Assembly (NCBI GenBank): GCA_020226215.1
Contig: CM035231.1
Coordinates: forward strand, 47,954,876-48,018,875
Source of the DNA: Sindora glabra
Taxonomy: Eukaryota; Streptophyta; Magnoliopsida; Fabales; Fabaceae
Direction of reading: 5' to 3'
Length of the DNA stretch: 64,000 nucleotides
A program made the position numbers and the translations under genes. Positions 49,831-63,828 of the stretch are shown here, piece after piece. How positions within the stretch are numbered: position 1 is the first letter of the stretch; every line of letters begins with the position of its first letter. Below the pieces are notes generated by a model. That model made no database searches, was not told the DNA's origin, and was given only the letters and a program-made list of their open reading frames with translations.

Positions 49831-50681
49831 ATTTGATCACTTGATTAGCACTGTTGAGAGTTATACGGAGGAGAGCTAGAGAAGCAGACTAGTTGCTTCT
49901 CATTCTAGCTATATAGTGATTGCGGCTCTCATTTATGGAGATGGTGGAGTTTGGTACCTGTGAATTGACTTTTCTATCCTGTTACGGTTTTAAAATTAAT
50001 TAAATTTTATGAGTGAAAGTTGTCGTTGATCTTATCTTTCAAGACTTGTGTTCATTTGAAATTCTAGATGATGCTTAGATGTACTCTTCATATGCGTTTT
50101 CACATTCACATTACTGCATTTGTCTTGGTACATGCTGCATGATATCAAGTACCCTATTCGCCTTGCTCTGAGGGCTGTTCAGAAAACATACTTAAAAGGG
50201 TGTCGCTTATTATTCCGGGTGGGATATTTGAATTGGATTATCTACTATGTTCCAGATCCTATTCATGATTTACATGGCTGCAAATAGTGCATAAGTTGTC
50301 ATGACTTTGAGTAGTAAGTTCCTCAAAACATACTCGTGAGACCAAGTTGGACGACTCTGGTGGTAGCCTAGTAGGACAGCATAAAACCCAACATCACCGT
50401 CATAAGGCTTGTTTAAATGGTGAAGTCCCTGAATTATGTAAGGTTAATTAGAAAGTTGCCTTGTGAAAGAATGTTTTTGGTTCACTTATACAAGTGGAGG
50501 ATCCTTTGTGTTGAGAAAGCTATATCCTATGCAAAATGTCAGATCAACTACATTGTCCAAGTAGGCTTGCAAATTAGCTTGTCCTGCAGTGTGCCTTCAA
50601 GACTGATTGCTGGTAAAATTTTGTGAATTCTGACTTAGTGGCACATTTAATTCTGTTGATTCTTCTCCTCCTCTCTCTATC

Positions 50682-50945
50682 TTTTGTCATTTAGTTATTT
50701 CAATTCAGTGCTGTCAAAAAGAATGCTCTTTTACTTCTATTTATGTCTTCTGAGCTGCCTTAACGCTCGAGAGTCGAGACTGACTCCCTTGGTTCTCTCC
50801 TCAATTACTTTTTTTCTTTTGTCATTTAGTTCTTTCAATTCGGTGCTGCCAAAGAGAATGCTCTTCTACTTCTATTTAGTTGTGTTCTGAGCTACCCTAA
50901 CACTTGCGACTGACTCCCTAAGTGCTTTTCTTAATCACTTGTAGT
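50682..50945. repeat. Tandem duplication with about 135-bp unit
   Basis: TTTTGTCATTTAGTTATTTC starting at 50682 and its diverged copy starting at 50817 each continue through AGAATGCTCTT, ACTTCTATTTA, CTGAGCT and GACTGACTCCCT. The frame at 50684-50890 merely crosses this repeat. Confidence 0.8.
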
Positions 50946-53727
50946 ATCCAAGTTTTGCATGATAGGAAAACGAAGATACGATGGGTTTATTTTCCGTACT
51001 CGATTTGTTTGGCTCCTAAACTCGTTATTTTCCCCTGCTGCTATCCATTTATATGTTTCCTACACAAACTCCTCCTAAACTTAATGCTAATGCATTCTGT
51101 GTTGAACTGTGTGTTTTATCCTATGCTCATTTGATCACCATCTCCTGGTAATCATATTGACATTCATATGTTCTACTTCAAATCCATTAATCCTATGCAA
51201 TTTTACGTCGTTTGACAGCTGAGTAAATTTGCTTGGCCTTGTCAATTTACAATAGTGGTAGTAAACGGTTGGATTATGTGTGTGATTGACATTGATGAAG
51301 AAAAAGGAAAACTGCAGCAAAACCACAGGTATTGTTCGTATGAAAGTTCTAGGTACATGCACCTAACCCGGCCAAACCAAGGTGGCGGTGGCTTTCTATG
51401 TTACTTCCTGAAATTAGGAGGTTTCTTTCTATAAGAAGGAATGTTAGACGCAAGTATAAAATTAGTTTTTACAATTTGTTGAGACTTGAGCAAATGTAGA
51501 TTGTTGCTGAAATAAGAAAATTCAATTAATAGAATTTTTGGATGAGGACAATGGGTGGTGTTTAGTTGTCTATCAGAGGTAAGGTTAGACCTCACTGGGA
51601 ATTTTTGGCCCTAAAGGAAGGATTATGTTGCGTAATATGACATAGGCTACAAGCCCATTTTTGCGTTAATTTAAAGACTAATGATTTCTTAAGTTACCGG
51701 AAGTTGCAAGTCTATTAGTAAATATTGTATCAATCTGTCTTTCTAAATTCATAATTTTGGGTAAAATATGCTAGATTCACATGTAGTTTCTCCCTTTTTT
51801 ACATAATTTATATGTGATTATAAGTATTAAAATTCGCTTGCAATAATTTTTTTTTTTGGTAAATGAATTTATTTGTACTTTTAACTGTTAACATTTGATC
51901 CATTTAATATATTTTCCGTCTGATATTTAAACAAAGATACACGTGAAATGCACATGCTCTCCATTTTTCAAAATTTGATCAATTTTAATATTTATTCTTA
52001 GAATCAATTTACTCCCACAGAAAGTCCTATTCTTAGATTTATTAAAGCAATTTGCTCTTAAATTGTTGAAGAACAAATTTTTTAGTAAAATGAATTACAG
52101 TCTCAAGGACAAGGAGGCAGAATTACTTTGACAAGAAGGATTAAGGTTTTTTCTTTTGAATTCAAATTAGAAATGGCTGTCTGATTGCATAATTGCTTCA
52201 ACAAGACTGGTTAGAGTTTTTTAGGTAAATTGTTTACAGAAGGGTTAAAGTTTTGAGTTTTAAATTGGGTTTAATTTTTAGTAATTAGAATAAAGTTATT
52301 GTTTTTAAATTTTGGGTAGAAAAAAATTGAGTAGATAAAGTATTAACAGTGGAAAGTACATGTGAATGAATTTTCATATTTAAAATTGGGTATAATGTAA
52401 TATTGAACCTCCTAATACATAAATTGTACGAATTTAATCTATTCAATTTAGAATAATTTATTTTGATTTTTTAAATATTTAATTTGTGCAATTTTGGCCC
52501 TTTATTTGATTTTAATTAATTATTTTAACTTCACGAGATTATTTCCACACAATGCTTTCTCCTATTAATATGAAATGACTTTTATATAAATATGAAAGGA
52601 AGTTTTCGTGTGGGTATAGAAAATTTTGAATATAATCAAAGGATTATAATGGAATTTTAATATTTTTGAGAGTTTATTGTATTCTAAATTTTAAAAATAT
52701 GATTTGTTTGAGAAACAATTTAATGATTTTTTAGAAGTCAAATAAGAGTTGATAAAAATCAAATATGATGACTAAAATTACACTAAATATTTAGGAATGA
52801 AAATAAATTATTTTAAATTAGGGATCAAAATTGTATAATTTATATTTTAAGGGATTAAAATTATATTTAAATCTTAAAATTATGGATGAGTTAAGTGAAA
52901 AAGAATAAAATTATGTATGGAAAAATATGGTTCATCCAATAATTTTGTACGACAATATTGTAAATAATTTATGCTTTTCGAAAAACGGAATTAGAAGAGA
53001 AAATACAGTCAGATATGTATATATTGCGGTATGACTTCAACATTATAAGATTCGATCTTATCCTTTATTGTAAATGCATGATGCATTTCTAATGTCTCCC
53101 TTGACAGATCGATGAGATTCAGCCTGTATATTAATATTGTTTCCTTAATTATTATTAACAATTACAATCTGGTGATTACAATATAGTGTAATTATTCTCT
53201 TTAGATATTGCCATTAATACTTATGTCATAATTTGAATAAGAATTTTATAGCAAACACCTAAAAAATTTTACTTAAGTTTTGTCCATAGTATAAATAATA
53301 CAACTGGTTTTTTTTACTGTAATTGGAGATTTCAAATAAATTATATAACTTATTTAAAAGTATCTTTTTATATGTCAAATTTCATATAAGGCTATTCGCT
53401 CCATAGAGAAGATGATTAGGATTGTAGAATAATATTAAGATAAATATAAAATTATTAAAAAATATTTTTAGATCTTTCCTCTCTTACATCTCTTTCAGTT
53501 TTTTTATAAAATTAAAATTAAAGAAATTATTTTTGTGTTGGCATTTATATTTGATTTTATATTTTTAAAATTTTTGTTTGAAATTATTAGATTATATTTA
53601 TGATATTTGTGGATAGTGTATATTATTTTTAAAAAATATTTTTAAAAATTTTATATAAGTTATTTATTGAGTTTTATGTTCTTAAATTAATTTATTGTAA
53701 TTTTTTTACTAGTTAACTGCATACATC
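50946..53727. other. Intergenic DNA, no gene seen
   Basis: No supported coding sequence. Moderately AT-rich to about 51700, then strongly AT-rich. Confidence 0.5.
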
Positions 53728-53743
53728 CACACACACACGCGCG

Positions 53744-53774
<31 letters not shown>

Positions 53775-53795
53775 ATGTGTACACACACGTATATA
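53728..53795. repeat. Compound CA / CG / TA microsatellite
   Basis: A CACACACACG run passes directly into GCGCG and then a TA run of about 14 units. After ten other bases a second ACACACACG-TATATA block follows. Alternating purine-pyrimidine throughout. Confidence 0.9.
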
Positions 53796-54203
53796 TGTGC
53801 ATTTATATATGTGTATTAAAAAAGTATGTTATATTATTTTATTACCATAGTTTAAATTGTTAATTTATATATATTGTCTTTTTTAAAAAGATATTATTGT
53901 TAAATGACATTTTGGTCTAATTATGTTCTTCAATATCATTTAGATGATTTATATTGATTTTTAATATTTATAGGTATTTTAATTTAATTCATATTTTTTA
54001 AGCTTGTAAATTTTTGTACAACATTACAACAAACAAAATAATTTTATACAAACTTTCTTCTTATACAACATTTAACTAAATATAGTACAACATACTACCT
54101 TAAGGAATATTATATTGTATGATTCAAATGTTTTTATATTATATTATATGATATGTTGAATGGGGCTTAAGAGTCATACATCAACGTGGCAGGACAAGGA
54201 AAT

Positions 54204-54212
54204 TGTAACACC

Positions 54213-54258
<46 letters not shown>

Positions 54259-57025
54259 TTAATTAAAATATTTTATGAGAAAATAATTAATTAATTTCAA
54301 AAGTGATATGGGTAAATGGTGAGTTTATAAATATGGAGAAGATTTGAAAATCCTTTTCCCAAATTACTGCTACAGCTTTTTGCCCCTTTATATTTCCATT
54401 TCTAACTTTCCATCCCTATTTTTTTTCCTTAAAAGAACCCAAATTCCTCAATCTTTTCCTCACATCGGCAAGAAGGAGCTTCTCATCTTCCTAAACTATA
54501 GCAAGGTAATGACTTTTAATCTTTAATCTTTGTAAGATTTTCCATCTGCTTTTTTCCTTAGATTGTGATTTGTTAAGGAACTTCTGTGAGTGAAACCTTG
54601 GATTTTAGTTTAAAGAAATTTGGTGCCTTAACTAGAGATTCTTGCTTCTTGATGTGCAAAAACTAGTAAATCACTCCATCAACATTAGATCTTCCATCCA
54701 AAAATAGTAAGTAGCATTCCAACTTAAATCTTAGCTAAAATTTATTATTTTGTTAAAATTTGACATATGTTTTGTTTTAAAGGAATTTTGCAATGAGATT
54801 ATACCATAGACTTTAAATTTGAAGCTTTTCTTATGGATCATGTTGTATTAAAGTGTAAAATTTTTATGGTTTGATCATAAGATATCATATTAAGTATGAG
54901 TTTTGGGCGAAATCCCTATGAGTAAATTGTGCATTTTGTGATAAAATTTACAAAAATCCTTGAGATAACCAATTAAATAATTATGTCAAATAGAATTGTT
55001 TTCTAGACTTATATAATTAATTAAATAATTGATTATTCTTGAATAATCATTCTCAAGACTCAATATTAATTATGCCCAACAAAGTTACTTTTTGGATTTG
55101 TATAATTGACTACATAATTAATTATACTCTAATTCCCTTTTAAAATTTATATATTTTAAAGATTTTAAATTGCGTTATGTCTATCTATTCATATGGTATG
55201 TCAATGGATGATTTTAACATGGACAATTGGGAATGAAATAAGTATGTAAATATGCTTATCATTATAATATGGATTTAAATTGAAGAAGAAGGCTAATTGA
55301 TTGCATTTTATGCATGTCATAAAATAATGTTAGGTCGTTAAATACTAAAAGTAATAAGTTGAGAGCTTTCATTCAAGTGGCATCCGATGTAGTTATAAAT
55401 TTTTTTTTCAAAATAAAATCATAAACTAAAGGTTTATAAAATAAAAATATTTAAAACTAACTTATTTTAATATTGTCAAAAGTTTAATCCAATTATTTAA
55501 AATTTTCAAACTAAGTAATTATAACTATCTAGTTTAAAATTAGGTGAAATCATAAGAATAACATAATAATGTAACTTAAATTTAATTAAAAAATTAAATT
55601 TTAAACAATAGAACTATTTATGATAGATTTAATGTCTTTATTTAAAAAAGTTATTGTATTTCATCTAAGAAAATAATTGAATGTCAAATTTGATAAGAAC
55701 TTTTTTATTTTATAAATTTTTATAAGTATAATATGTTTTTATCATATTATATGTAATAATGAAGTGTACTAAATTTTTTATATATATTTTTTACTTAAAA
55801 ATAAAGAATAATAAGTTATAAAAATATTTTAACAAATGGAACATGAGAATAATTTGTCCACTGTTAAAACCTCAAACATAAAAGATTAAATATATTTTAA
55901 AAAATGCACAATATTTTAAAGGGTTAATATACAATTTTTTCTAAAACTTATTTAATAATTTATAATATAATATATGGGATTAGATGGAGGCTTTGAAAGG
56001 TCGTGGCAACTCCCTTAAGCCTTTATCTAATTCCATTTCTCTATATACATGTATTATATAAGATTTAAATTATATTTGAAGTGGTATGTGAATTGAGGCA
56101 TTTGTTTATTTACTTGGATGTGAATGTTGTTATGGTATTGTGATTGAACACTTGCTTATATTTGATAAATTGTACTATGTATAAGTTATGATGATGATTA
56201 GGGTGATAATACGTACATTGTGACTTTTTGCATCGGATTCACATGTCCGTTTGTAAAAGGATAAGGTTCACCTTGGAAGAACAAGAAGGGCCTTGTGAAG
56301 GATAAAGTTTAATGAAAGTCACAAGAATATTTATATGCATTTTTTATTTGATTTATATTGAATGACATTGGAATGCTATAATTAAGTTGTGATGTTATAG
56401 AAATAAATGTATTACCTTTTCAATTGAATCTTTTCATGAATAGACAAATGTAGAAATGAGTCATGTGACTTTGAAGGGGTTTCGATATATTATATATTTA
56501 TATATATCTTTTGATAGATAATTTAATCTTTAGAACACTTTTCTCTCTTCCTCAGTGAAGTTATAAGAGTGTATTTATTTTCTAAGGACAAAAATCAAGA
56601 TGTTCCTTATAAAGATTTAATTGTAAGCTTTTTGTCATGATATATGTGTTTTTAATTATTCTTCATTATTTGTTGTTTACTAATTAAGCTTCTTTGAAAC
56701 TCACACTTTCTTTTTTCTTTTTACTTTTCTTTGGGGATTTTTCTTTTTAAGTGCCTAGCTACTATAAGATGAGTTAAAAGTGAGCCTAGTTAAGGGTTTT
56801 GATTTTGTAGTAAGCCATGAGATAGTCAGAATAATTGCTCACAAATGTTAAAGGAAGCACAATTGCATGTATCCCTCCTATTATCTAAATTTAACCATAT
56901 TATTTAGAATAAGTTTTCATAGGATCATGTAAAATATTGCATTAATTATTTATAGGTAAGGCTTGTAAGTGATTGCTTATAATAATTTTCTATACTGGTC
57001 AAGTGCTTTAGAGTGGGTCATGACA
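54204..57025 (+). mobile_element. Gypsy-type LTR, probably solo
   Basis: Starts TGTAACACC and ends GGGTCATGACA, typical of Tekay-like LTRs. A TTTATAAATATGG promoter box is at about 54325, and the whole is about 2.8 kb. Blocks around 56240-56300 (GTTTGTAAAAGGATAAGG) are shared with 59570-59620. No primer-binding site follows and no target duplication is visible (GAAAT against AAAAG), so it may be truncated or recombined. Confidence 0.55.
54212..54259. repeat. TAA trinucleotide microsatellite
   Basis: About 16 uninterrupted TAA units, beginning nine bases inside the LTR. Confidence 0.95.
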
Positions 57026-58346
57026 AAAAGATTTTACTTTTATCATTACTTTGATCGTTTTAGCATTACTATGGTATGTCTTGATATCTTGATAATTTTG
57101 AAATCACTCCTTTAATTTTTAGCTTTTATTTATATTACTAAAATATTTGACTTATACTAGTGGGAGTGATGTATCGTTGGTCATTGTTATAAACTAGTAA
57201 TAATGAGAGAAAGGGTTTGAATCTATCATGACTTAATCCAAGTTGTGATTAGTATAGAATCTACTATCCAGCTTCCACCAACTTATCCTATTGTCCTAAT
57301 TATAGCATTATATCACACATAATTTATTAAGAAAAGAAATCATGCAATGGGATAAAAATATTGAGATTCCATTTATTATTTAAAGGTTAAATACAAAAGG
57401 AGTCTATTTGTACTTAACCCATATAAAGGATAAACTAGTTTAACTAACCTCAAAAGAAATAGGTTTTTATACCTTTACCCTTAACTTATATATGAGAAGG
57501 CTTAAAATAACTATTTACATTAAAATATTTCTTACTACCTAACTGTATCAAAAAAAATCCACAAGAAACTCAGCTCTAAAATAGTAGTAGAGGTGGATTA
57601 ATATGTAAGTCTACAAAATAAAAACATGAAGAAGTTAGTATAGGGCTTAGTAAGGAATATCTTAACATATCAACCATGAATAATAAATACAACTTACTAA
57701 CCAAATTACCTTTTTGTAAAGCTAATGGTAGATCACACTTTTCACAATATATCTTCTATTGGTATTAACAAATTCATCTATAATCAAACATGATCATCTA
57801 TATTAATATCCAATTTACATATTCATCCATACCATAACATTATGGCATAATGCATAAATAATAAAATAATAAAAATATCTAAATTAATTTATGATAGTTA
57901 GCTCTATTTTATCCCTTATAAGCCTATCTTTATGCCTTTTAGGTTTACCTTATCCTTTACTATCTATTATCAAATTCAATGTTTGAATATCACATAATCA
58001 CATCACTTTTATCACATTTCACAACATCAATATTAATCAACTTAATTTGTATGAGCAAAGCAAGTATAAATCACTCTTATGTTTATTAACACCATCATAC
58101 CTCTTTATTGTATAGCCTTAAATATCGTAACACATCAAATATATCATTTATATCTAATTTTTATTTATTTCAAGGCATAATAATCATACACATGCATTAA
58201 GAGGAACAAAACCTTTATAGTTTTACTTATATATTGGTGCCATAGGCAAACATATATTAAATAGCCAATTGTGTTCAATTATATTGTTAAGACATGAATT
58301 TGGTTAAAGGAATTGCTTGACGAATTGATTCTAAGCTTTTAGTGAC
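57026..58346 (-). repeat. Gypsy-type LTR fragment in minus orientation
   Basis: The reverse complement of about 57370-58100 shows the usual second half of these LTRs: a TAAAGGATAAGGTAAACC block, a long AT-rich part, then TTTTGTAGACTTACATATTA. This matches the order in the plus-oriented LTRs nearby. Ends are not resolved. Confidence 0.45.
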
Positions 58347-60239
58347 TTTTTACACCCTTAAGAAATTAAAATTTATTAATATGATTACTTGTTTATTATA
58401 ATTGAATTTAATGTGGAAGCTTATAGTGAATAATCAAATTTTTGTGATAGAATATAAGGAAAACTAGTGAGATAAGGGAGGAATAAAACATTTAAAAGTT
58501 AGAGTGTAGTTAAAAGTAAGTATATATGGAAAAGATTTAGGAGATTTATTTTCAATTTTGGTACAAACTATTTTATTTATTCATTTTAGTTAACTCTTAA
58601 ATCAAAACCCTCTTTACTTATTTCCCAATAATTAGAAAGTTCTATATTCCTCTTATTAACTATTTCTTTCTCTTCTAACCATTTCTTGTTCTCCTTAAAT
58701 TTCTAACAAGATCAAATAAATCAATTCAAGTAATCATTAATAATTTCAAGCAAAACCAAGGTAATTTTTGTAACATAAATCTTGTGGATGATTATTTCTT
58801 ACATTTTTACTTTAGGTGATAAAATTAAGGATTTAAAGTAGCTAACTCTAATTCTTTAAATTTGGATAAATAAGATAAGGTAACTATCGTTGCAATCTTA
58901 TATTATCTCCTCTACAATTAGGTGATTAAGTAATTTACTTAGAATAAACTAGTTTTTGCATGATTTGAGGATTTGTTGAAGTTGGGTTGATGGAATTTGT
59001 TTATTAGTGTAAGTTCTTGTTTATAGAATTTTTTCTTGTTAAATTTTGTTTAAATATTCATGTTATTGTTTATTTTGGTATGCAATCTAGGTTCAACATT
59101 GTGTATATTGATAATTTGTGGTTAAATGGTTGAATGAATAATAAAAATATAGAAAAATTTATAGAAACAAGTTTATAATTGACTATGATCCAAAAATATT
59201 CTCAGGAAGTTTACAATTAATTACATAATCGGCTATAACCATAAATTTACTCTCTGAATATTTATAGTTGATTATGTAGTTAATTAAGACCTCTAGAATT
59301 GCTCTCTAGATAGATATAGTCAATCACATGGTCAATTATAGATGCCAAGTTTTGCCTTTGGACCTTCATAGTTAATTATATAGTCGATTATTACATTATT
59401 TTTCCCAATTTTACATGTTTCATGAAATTTTATGATATTGTCATAATAAATTACCCATGTGATTACTTATTTACTATATGATCACATTTATATTTAATTG
59501 TTATTAAGAATTATAAAAGGGGAGCTAAAATTTTTGAGTGGTGATGTTAAGCTAAATTCAACAAATGTTTGTAAAAGTAAACCTTAAAAGGGCAAGGTTG
59601 GGTTTGTAAAAAGATAAAGATGATTAAAAGTCATAAAGAGATTTAATTACTTTTTTGATGTTATTTATTCATCATTATTTATATAAATGAAAATGATATT
59701 ATTTATTTAAGTTATTATATAAAATTATATCCTTATGTAGTAAAGAGTAAAAATACTATTTCTTCTTTTGCTCTGATTTTAAGTGAATTATTTGCTCATT
59801 GAATCTTAGACCCACTCTTTTTTTATGTTTAATTTTGTAATTATTTTGTAGAAGCTCTTCCACCACCATCATAGCAAGAAAAGTTTCTTTAGGGCTTATA
59901 TTACATAAGATAGTAAATAATTATCTTGAATGTATATAAAAATTTTTACTTAGGCCTTACAGTATATAGTCAAATATTTAGGAATTAAAGGCACCTTATG
60001 TATACTAAGATTAGTTATGCTAGTTTAATTCCAAATCATAAGTTGTAAGTAGGTTTAACTCCCTTACTTGTATAGAATTTGTAAACTAATGCATGTAAGA
60101 ATATGCTTGCCATTATATTATGTAAATTTTAAGAACTAATAGTATTACACATAATTAATTATTAAGGAAAAGTTAGGATCGGTTAGTGGAAACTAAGTGA
60201 TTGCATTCCACCCGGTTATGATATAGGAAGGTTATGACA
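58347..60239 (+). mobile_element. Second gypsy-type LTR, probably solo or truncated
   Basis: Starts TTTTACACCCTTAAG (a decayed TGTTACACCC) and ends GGTTATGACA, about 1.9 kb. It shares blocks with the LTR at 54204-57025. It carries a tandem array at 59172-59400. No primer-binding site follows and no target duplication is visible. Confidence 0.5.
59172..59400. repeat. Array of about 52-bp units with palindromic core
   Basis: Units start near 59172, 59210, 59261, 59313 and 59366. Each carries a near-palindrome of the form ATAGTTGATTATGTAGTTAA or ATAGTTAATTATATAGTCGA, followed by a less conserved spacer with TCTCTRGA. Copies vary by C/T and G/A changes. Confidence 0.7.
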
Positions 60240-61354
60240 CTTGTAAATCCTAGGAGCAAAGAATCACTTTGCAAATCAATTCAAGATTTCTAGTATCTTT
60301 TTGGAAGTAAAGAATTACTCTGTGAATTGATTTAGCCTTTATAAATTGCATTTTAGATAAGGAAATTGCTTTGTGAATCATTTTTTAGCTCTTATATTTT
60401 GGGCCTAATAAAGCACATTTTAAAATGATTCATATATGAATTGCTCTTACTTTTCCTAAAAATTTTACTATTTACCCATAATAAATGCCATCTAAAGAGC
60501 ATTTAATGCTTTACTAACTCAAGTCTATCATATATACATATTAGAAGTACTGTCCTTACATTATTTCCATCATCGACATCACAATCATATTTTCATCAAA
60601 AACCCAAACTTAACTTAAACTAAGAAATTTTCCCAAATAAACCATTGAAATGAATTTAGAATCTTTACTTGCTTAATATGAAGGAGGTTACTAAAAGATA
60701 GATTTGATGCTACTTAGCCTTAATTACCCATAATCAAGAGTTTCTTCATTAGGATTCAAATTCTCCCTTTTGAAATAAAATATTAATTTCATTTAAGTTT
60801 AAGAAAAATTGATGCAAAATTAAATAAAAAAAGGAAATTTTACATGGATTTTGGTGAAAACTTTAGGATTTTGGTGAAAACTTTAGAATAAGAGAGTTGA
60901 CTAGAGAGAGAGAAAAAAATTGGGAAATTAAGGATTTGTGTTTGAGAGGTGTAAGGTTAGTTTATTTTCTAGAAAGGTAAAGAGGAAAATGGTGCAAGTG
61001 TAAAATGAGAAAATGCTCTATTTCTCCTATTTACTCGTATGCTCACCTTTAAGCATTAAAAACCTTTAATATTTTTACTTTATCAACTTTTCCTCCCTTT
61101 TTCCACAAAAAGTTTTCATTCCAATTTTACTAAATCATTGAATTTTTTTTCCATAATATTTCATTAACATTTCTATATTACAAATTATCTATTTCCTATG
61201 CAAATTTTGTTCTAATTATTAGCATAAAGGTTATTTTAATCATCCTTCTCACAAATAATATTCTAAAATTTAAAAATCTTAAAAAGAATTTAATAGAATC
61301 CATTTCCAATATTCCTATTTCATTATCTTTTAGCTACTCTCTTATTGAAAACAT
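60240..61354. other. AT-rich DNA with GAATTGCTTTG-type repeats, no gene
   Basis: Four diverged copies of an AAAGAATTRCTYTGYGAATT-like motif at about 60257, 60305, 60360 and 60430 resemble 58305-58330. A 22-bp tandem repeat of GATTTTGGTGAAAACTTTAG lies at about 60847-60888. The stretch probably derives from LTRs. Confidence 0.5.
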
Positions 61355-62880
61355 TACTACAAAAATGTCTTTTAATATCAATTGTTTAAGTACTTTCACA
61401 TTAGTTATTAACCAATGTTTAAACCAACATCATTGTATGTCCAATATATTCAACATTAGGTTTACAAATATTGAATGCTTATAACAACTTTGGTTTTTTT
61501 ATAAGAAAATTGATATGTTTAGTTTTTGGATATTGTTGAATTCTAGATATATAACGTTGATTTTTTGATTTAGTAATCGATGTTATTATTTATCCTGTTG
61601 GAAATTAATATCTTAAATTTAAAAAAAGGTATTGGCATGTTTTAAATAATTGACATGTAATATGTAATAAGATGATGGTTTGTTAAAATAATTGATGTTA
61701 TTTTCTTAGTTTTTTTTCCTTTTGGATTTCTCTTGAACCTTTTACCCTCAAAGTAATATATGATTCTAATTCTAGAATTTGGTAACTCTTATTATTATAC
61801 AAACAGTAATAATATTATTTAAGCTATATCTCAATGTTTATATGCTAAAAAATAATATTCTAAATATAATAAACACCTCATGATAAGAATTTTATACATT
61901 TATTTGGGTCTAAATAATAGTAGACATATGTTGTAAAAATTGAAAATAATACCTTTAAATGTTAAAAAGGAATTTACATTATCTTTTAATAATTTGATGA
62001 TTAATAGAAATCCTTATGAATTGCACTATACCAAAAGAATGGAAACAAGATGTTAAAATTGATGTTATAGGTGAAACATTAATATAATATACTTTTATTA
62101 GAGAAAAATTTATATATATAGCATATGCCATTAAACTTTAGTGGTATCATATGTTGTTTAAATAATTCTTTTGTTATCTTGGCTTTTTGTATAGAAATAC
62201 CCATTAATTTACTTTTGTAAGTAAAAAATTAGCTACCTTTTCTTTAAAAAACCTATATCACCCAAAATGCTAAACAATAAAATTTGAAACACAGAATCTA
62301 AGTAAATCAACATAATATATAATAATTAGATGCTTTTAATTAAATTTAAAGGAAAAATAAAGCATTTAAATAGATTTTAATATTGAGAAAAAGATACTAG
62401 AAAGAGTGAATAAATGTTTGAACTCGAGCAAAGGTAATCTTTTGTATAATGAATTTCTTGCTTACAAAGGAAAATTAATTAGTTAATTTCTTTGTAGGAC
62501 ATTATGAATTTTATGAGGAAGATGCTTTCACTTTATAATTTACAATTTGGTACCAAGACAAGACTCTTTTGTATTTCAAAACTCACCTTCATTTTCACAA
62601 GTTTAAAGGAAAGGAAAATGACTTCGTTTAAGTATTTCATGTTATTGATATACTAAAATTGATGTTGTATTATAGTTCACCAAATTATAGCTTAATAATG
62701 CCTAGAAAAAATTTTATATGTTCATGTCAATTTTATTTATATGGAATTTCACTTCATTAATTTATTACCTTAATTACCTAGACGTAAATTTACTATTTCA
62801 CATCAATTATTGATATATAACCATCATGGTATATAATCCATATCAATTATCAATAAATAACTAGTGTGGTTTATTATTAC
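61355..62880. mobile_element. CACTA-like non-autonomous element (right end unresolved)
   Basis: TACTACAAAAATGTC at 61355 resembles the CACTACAAAAATGTC ends of plant CACTA elements. A motif AATTGATGTTAT recurs at about 61508, 61581, 61690, 62059 and 62657. It appears reverse-complemented (ATATCAATTRT-like) at about 61377, 62800 and 62843, as subterminal transposase-binding repeats do. No transposase is visible and the opposite terminus was not identified, so the right limit is a guess. Confidence 0.4.
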
Positions 62881-63828
62881 TTTTTTCCAAAAACAAGTTT
62901 ACATACATCATTACCTCAATGACAAAAACTAAATATGTTATATAAATAGTAAGGTAGACACGCTTGCTGATGTAAAGAAACATTACCTCTTAAATAACAT
63001 TAAATCATACAAAAACACATATAAATAACTTTCATAATGTATACAAAATAACATATACATTTACAAGTAATTACACTAAGTTTTACAAACACAATCATAT
63101 TTACATTTTCATTAATGATTGCACCTAATAAGTTATATATTTGGTAGTGTTCCCTAATGCCAATGTTTATCTCTCCCTAATACATATGCAACTTATTCCT
63201 CTTACAAGGCTACCAAATTTTTTGCACTATAAAGGTTTGTCTTTTCTTAGAAAAATGATATGTTTATGCACAAAGCTTTATAAGAAAATAAAAATAAATA
63301 TTTTTCACAAGTGTCTACCTAACTAAAATTTAAATGAATTACCTTATCAAGATTTTCATTAACCTTCATGTGTATAGCTATGTGTTGCATATATTTCATT
63401 ATGAAGTACCCACATTCAACATTACTTGTTTATCTAGGGTACTACAACAAACTAACTTAATATAGTATTAATTTCATATAATAATGATCAATTACTATAT
63501 TAGGCATAAACATGCACAAGAACATTAGCTTCATTTACACCTATTTGATGCCAACCATGTTATTAGAGTTTTTCATCTTGTAATATATCTTTTATTGCAT
63601 CTGTGCATATCCTTCTAACCTAAGTGTGGTTTGTGCCCTATCAGGTCAAACCAATAGATTATTTTCTCCTTTGAATAGACAAAGCTTAGCATCTAGTAGT
63701 ATCTACAACATTATTAATATCAAAGGAAGATAATAAAGGATAAAATATAATTAAATTTGAATTAAGGTTTATCTTTGCACCTATATGCCATTCATAGTAT
63801 GGTACTTTATAGTATTGTCACTTCTTAT
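62881..63828. other. AT-rich intergenic DNA, no gene seen
   Basis: Only short frames without recognisable content. Confidence 0.5.

Noticed and set aside
59172..59400. CRISPR-like array
   Set aside because: Units diverge, spacers are not unique, and it lies inside an LTR of a plant genome.
63141..63155. GTAGTG as the right end of the CACTA-like element
   Set aside because: Flanking bases do not match the left side and no subterminal repeats lie near it.
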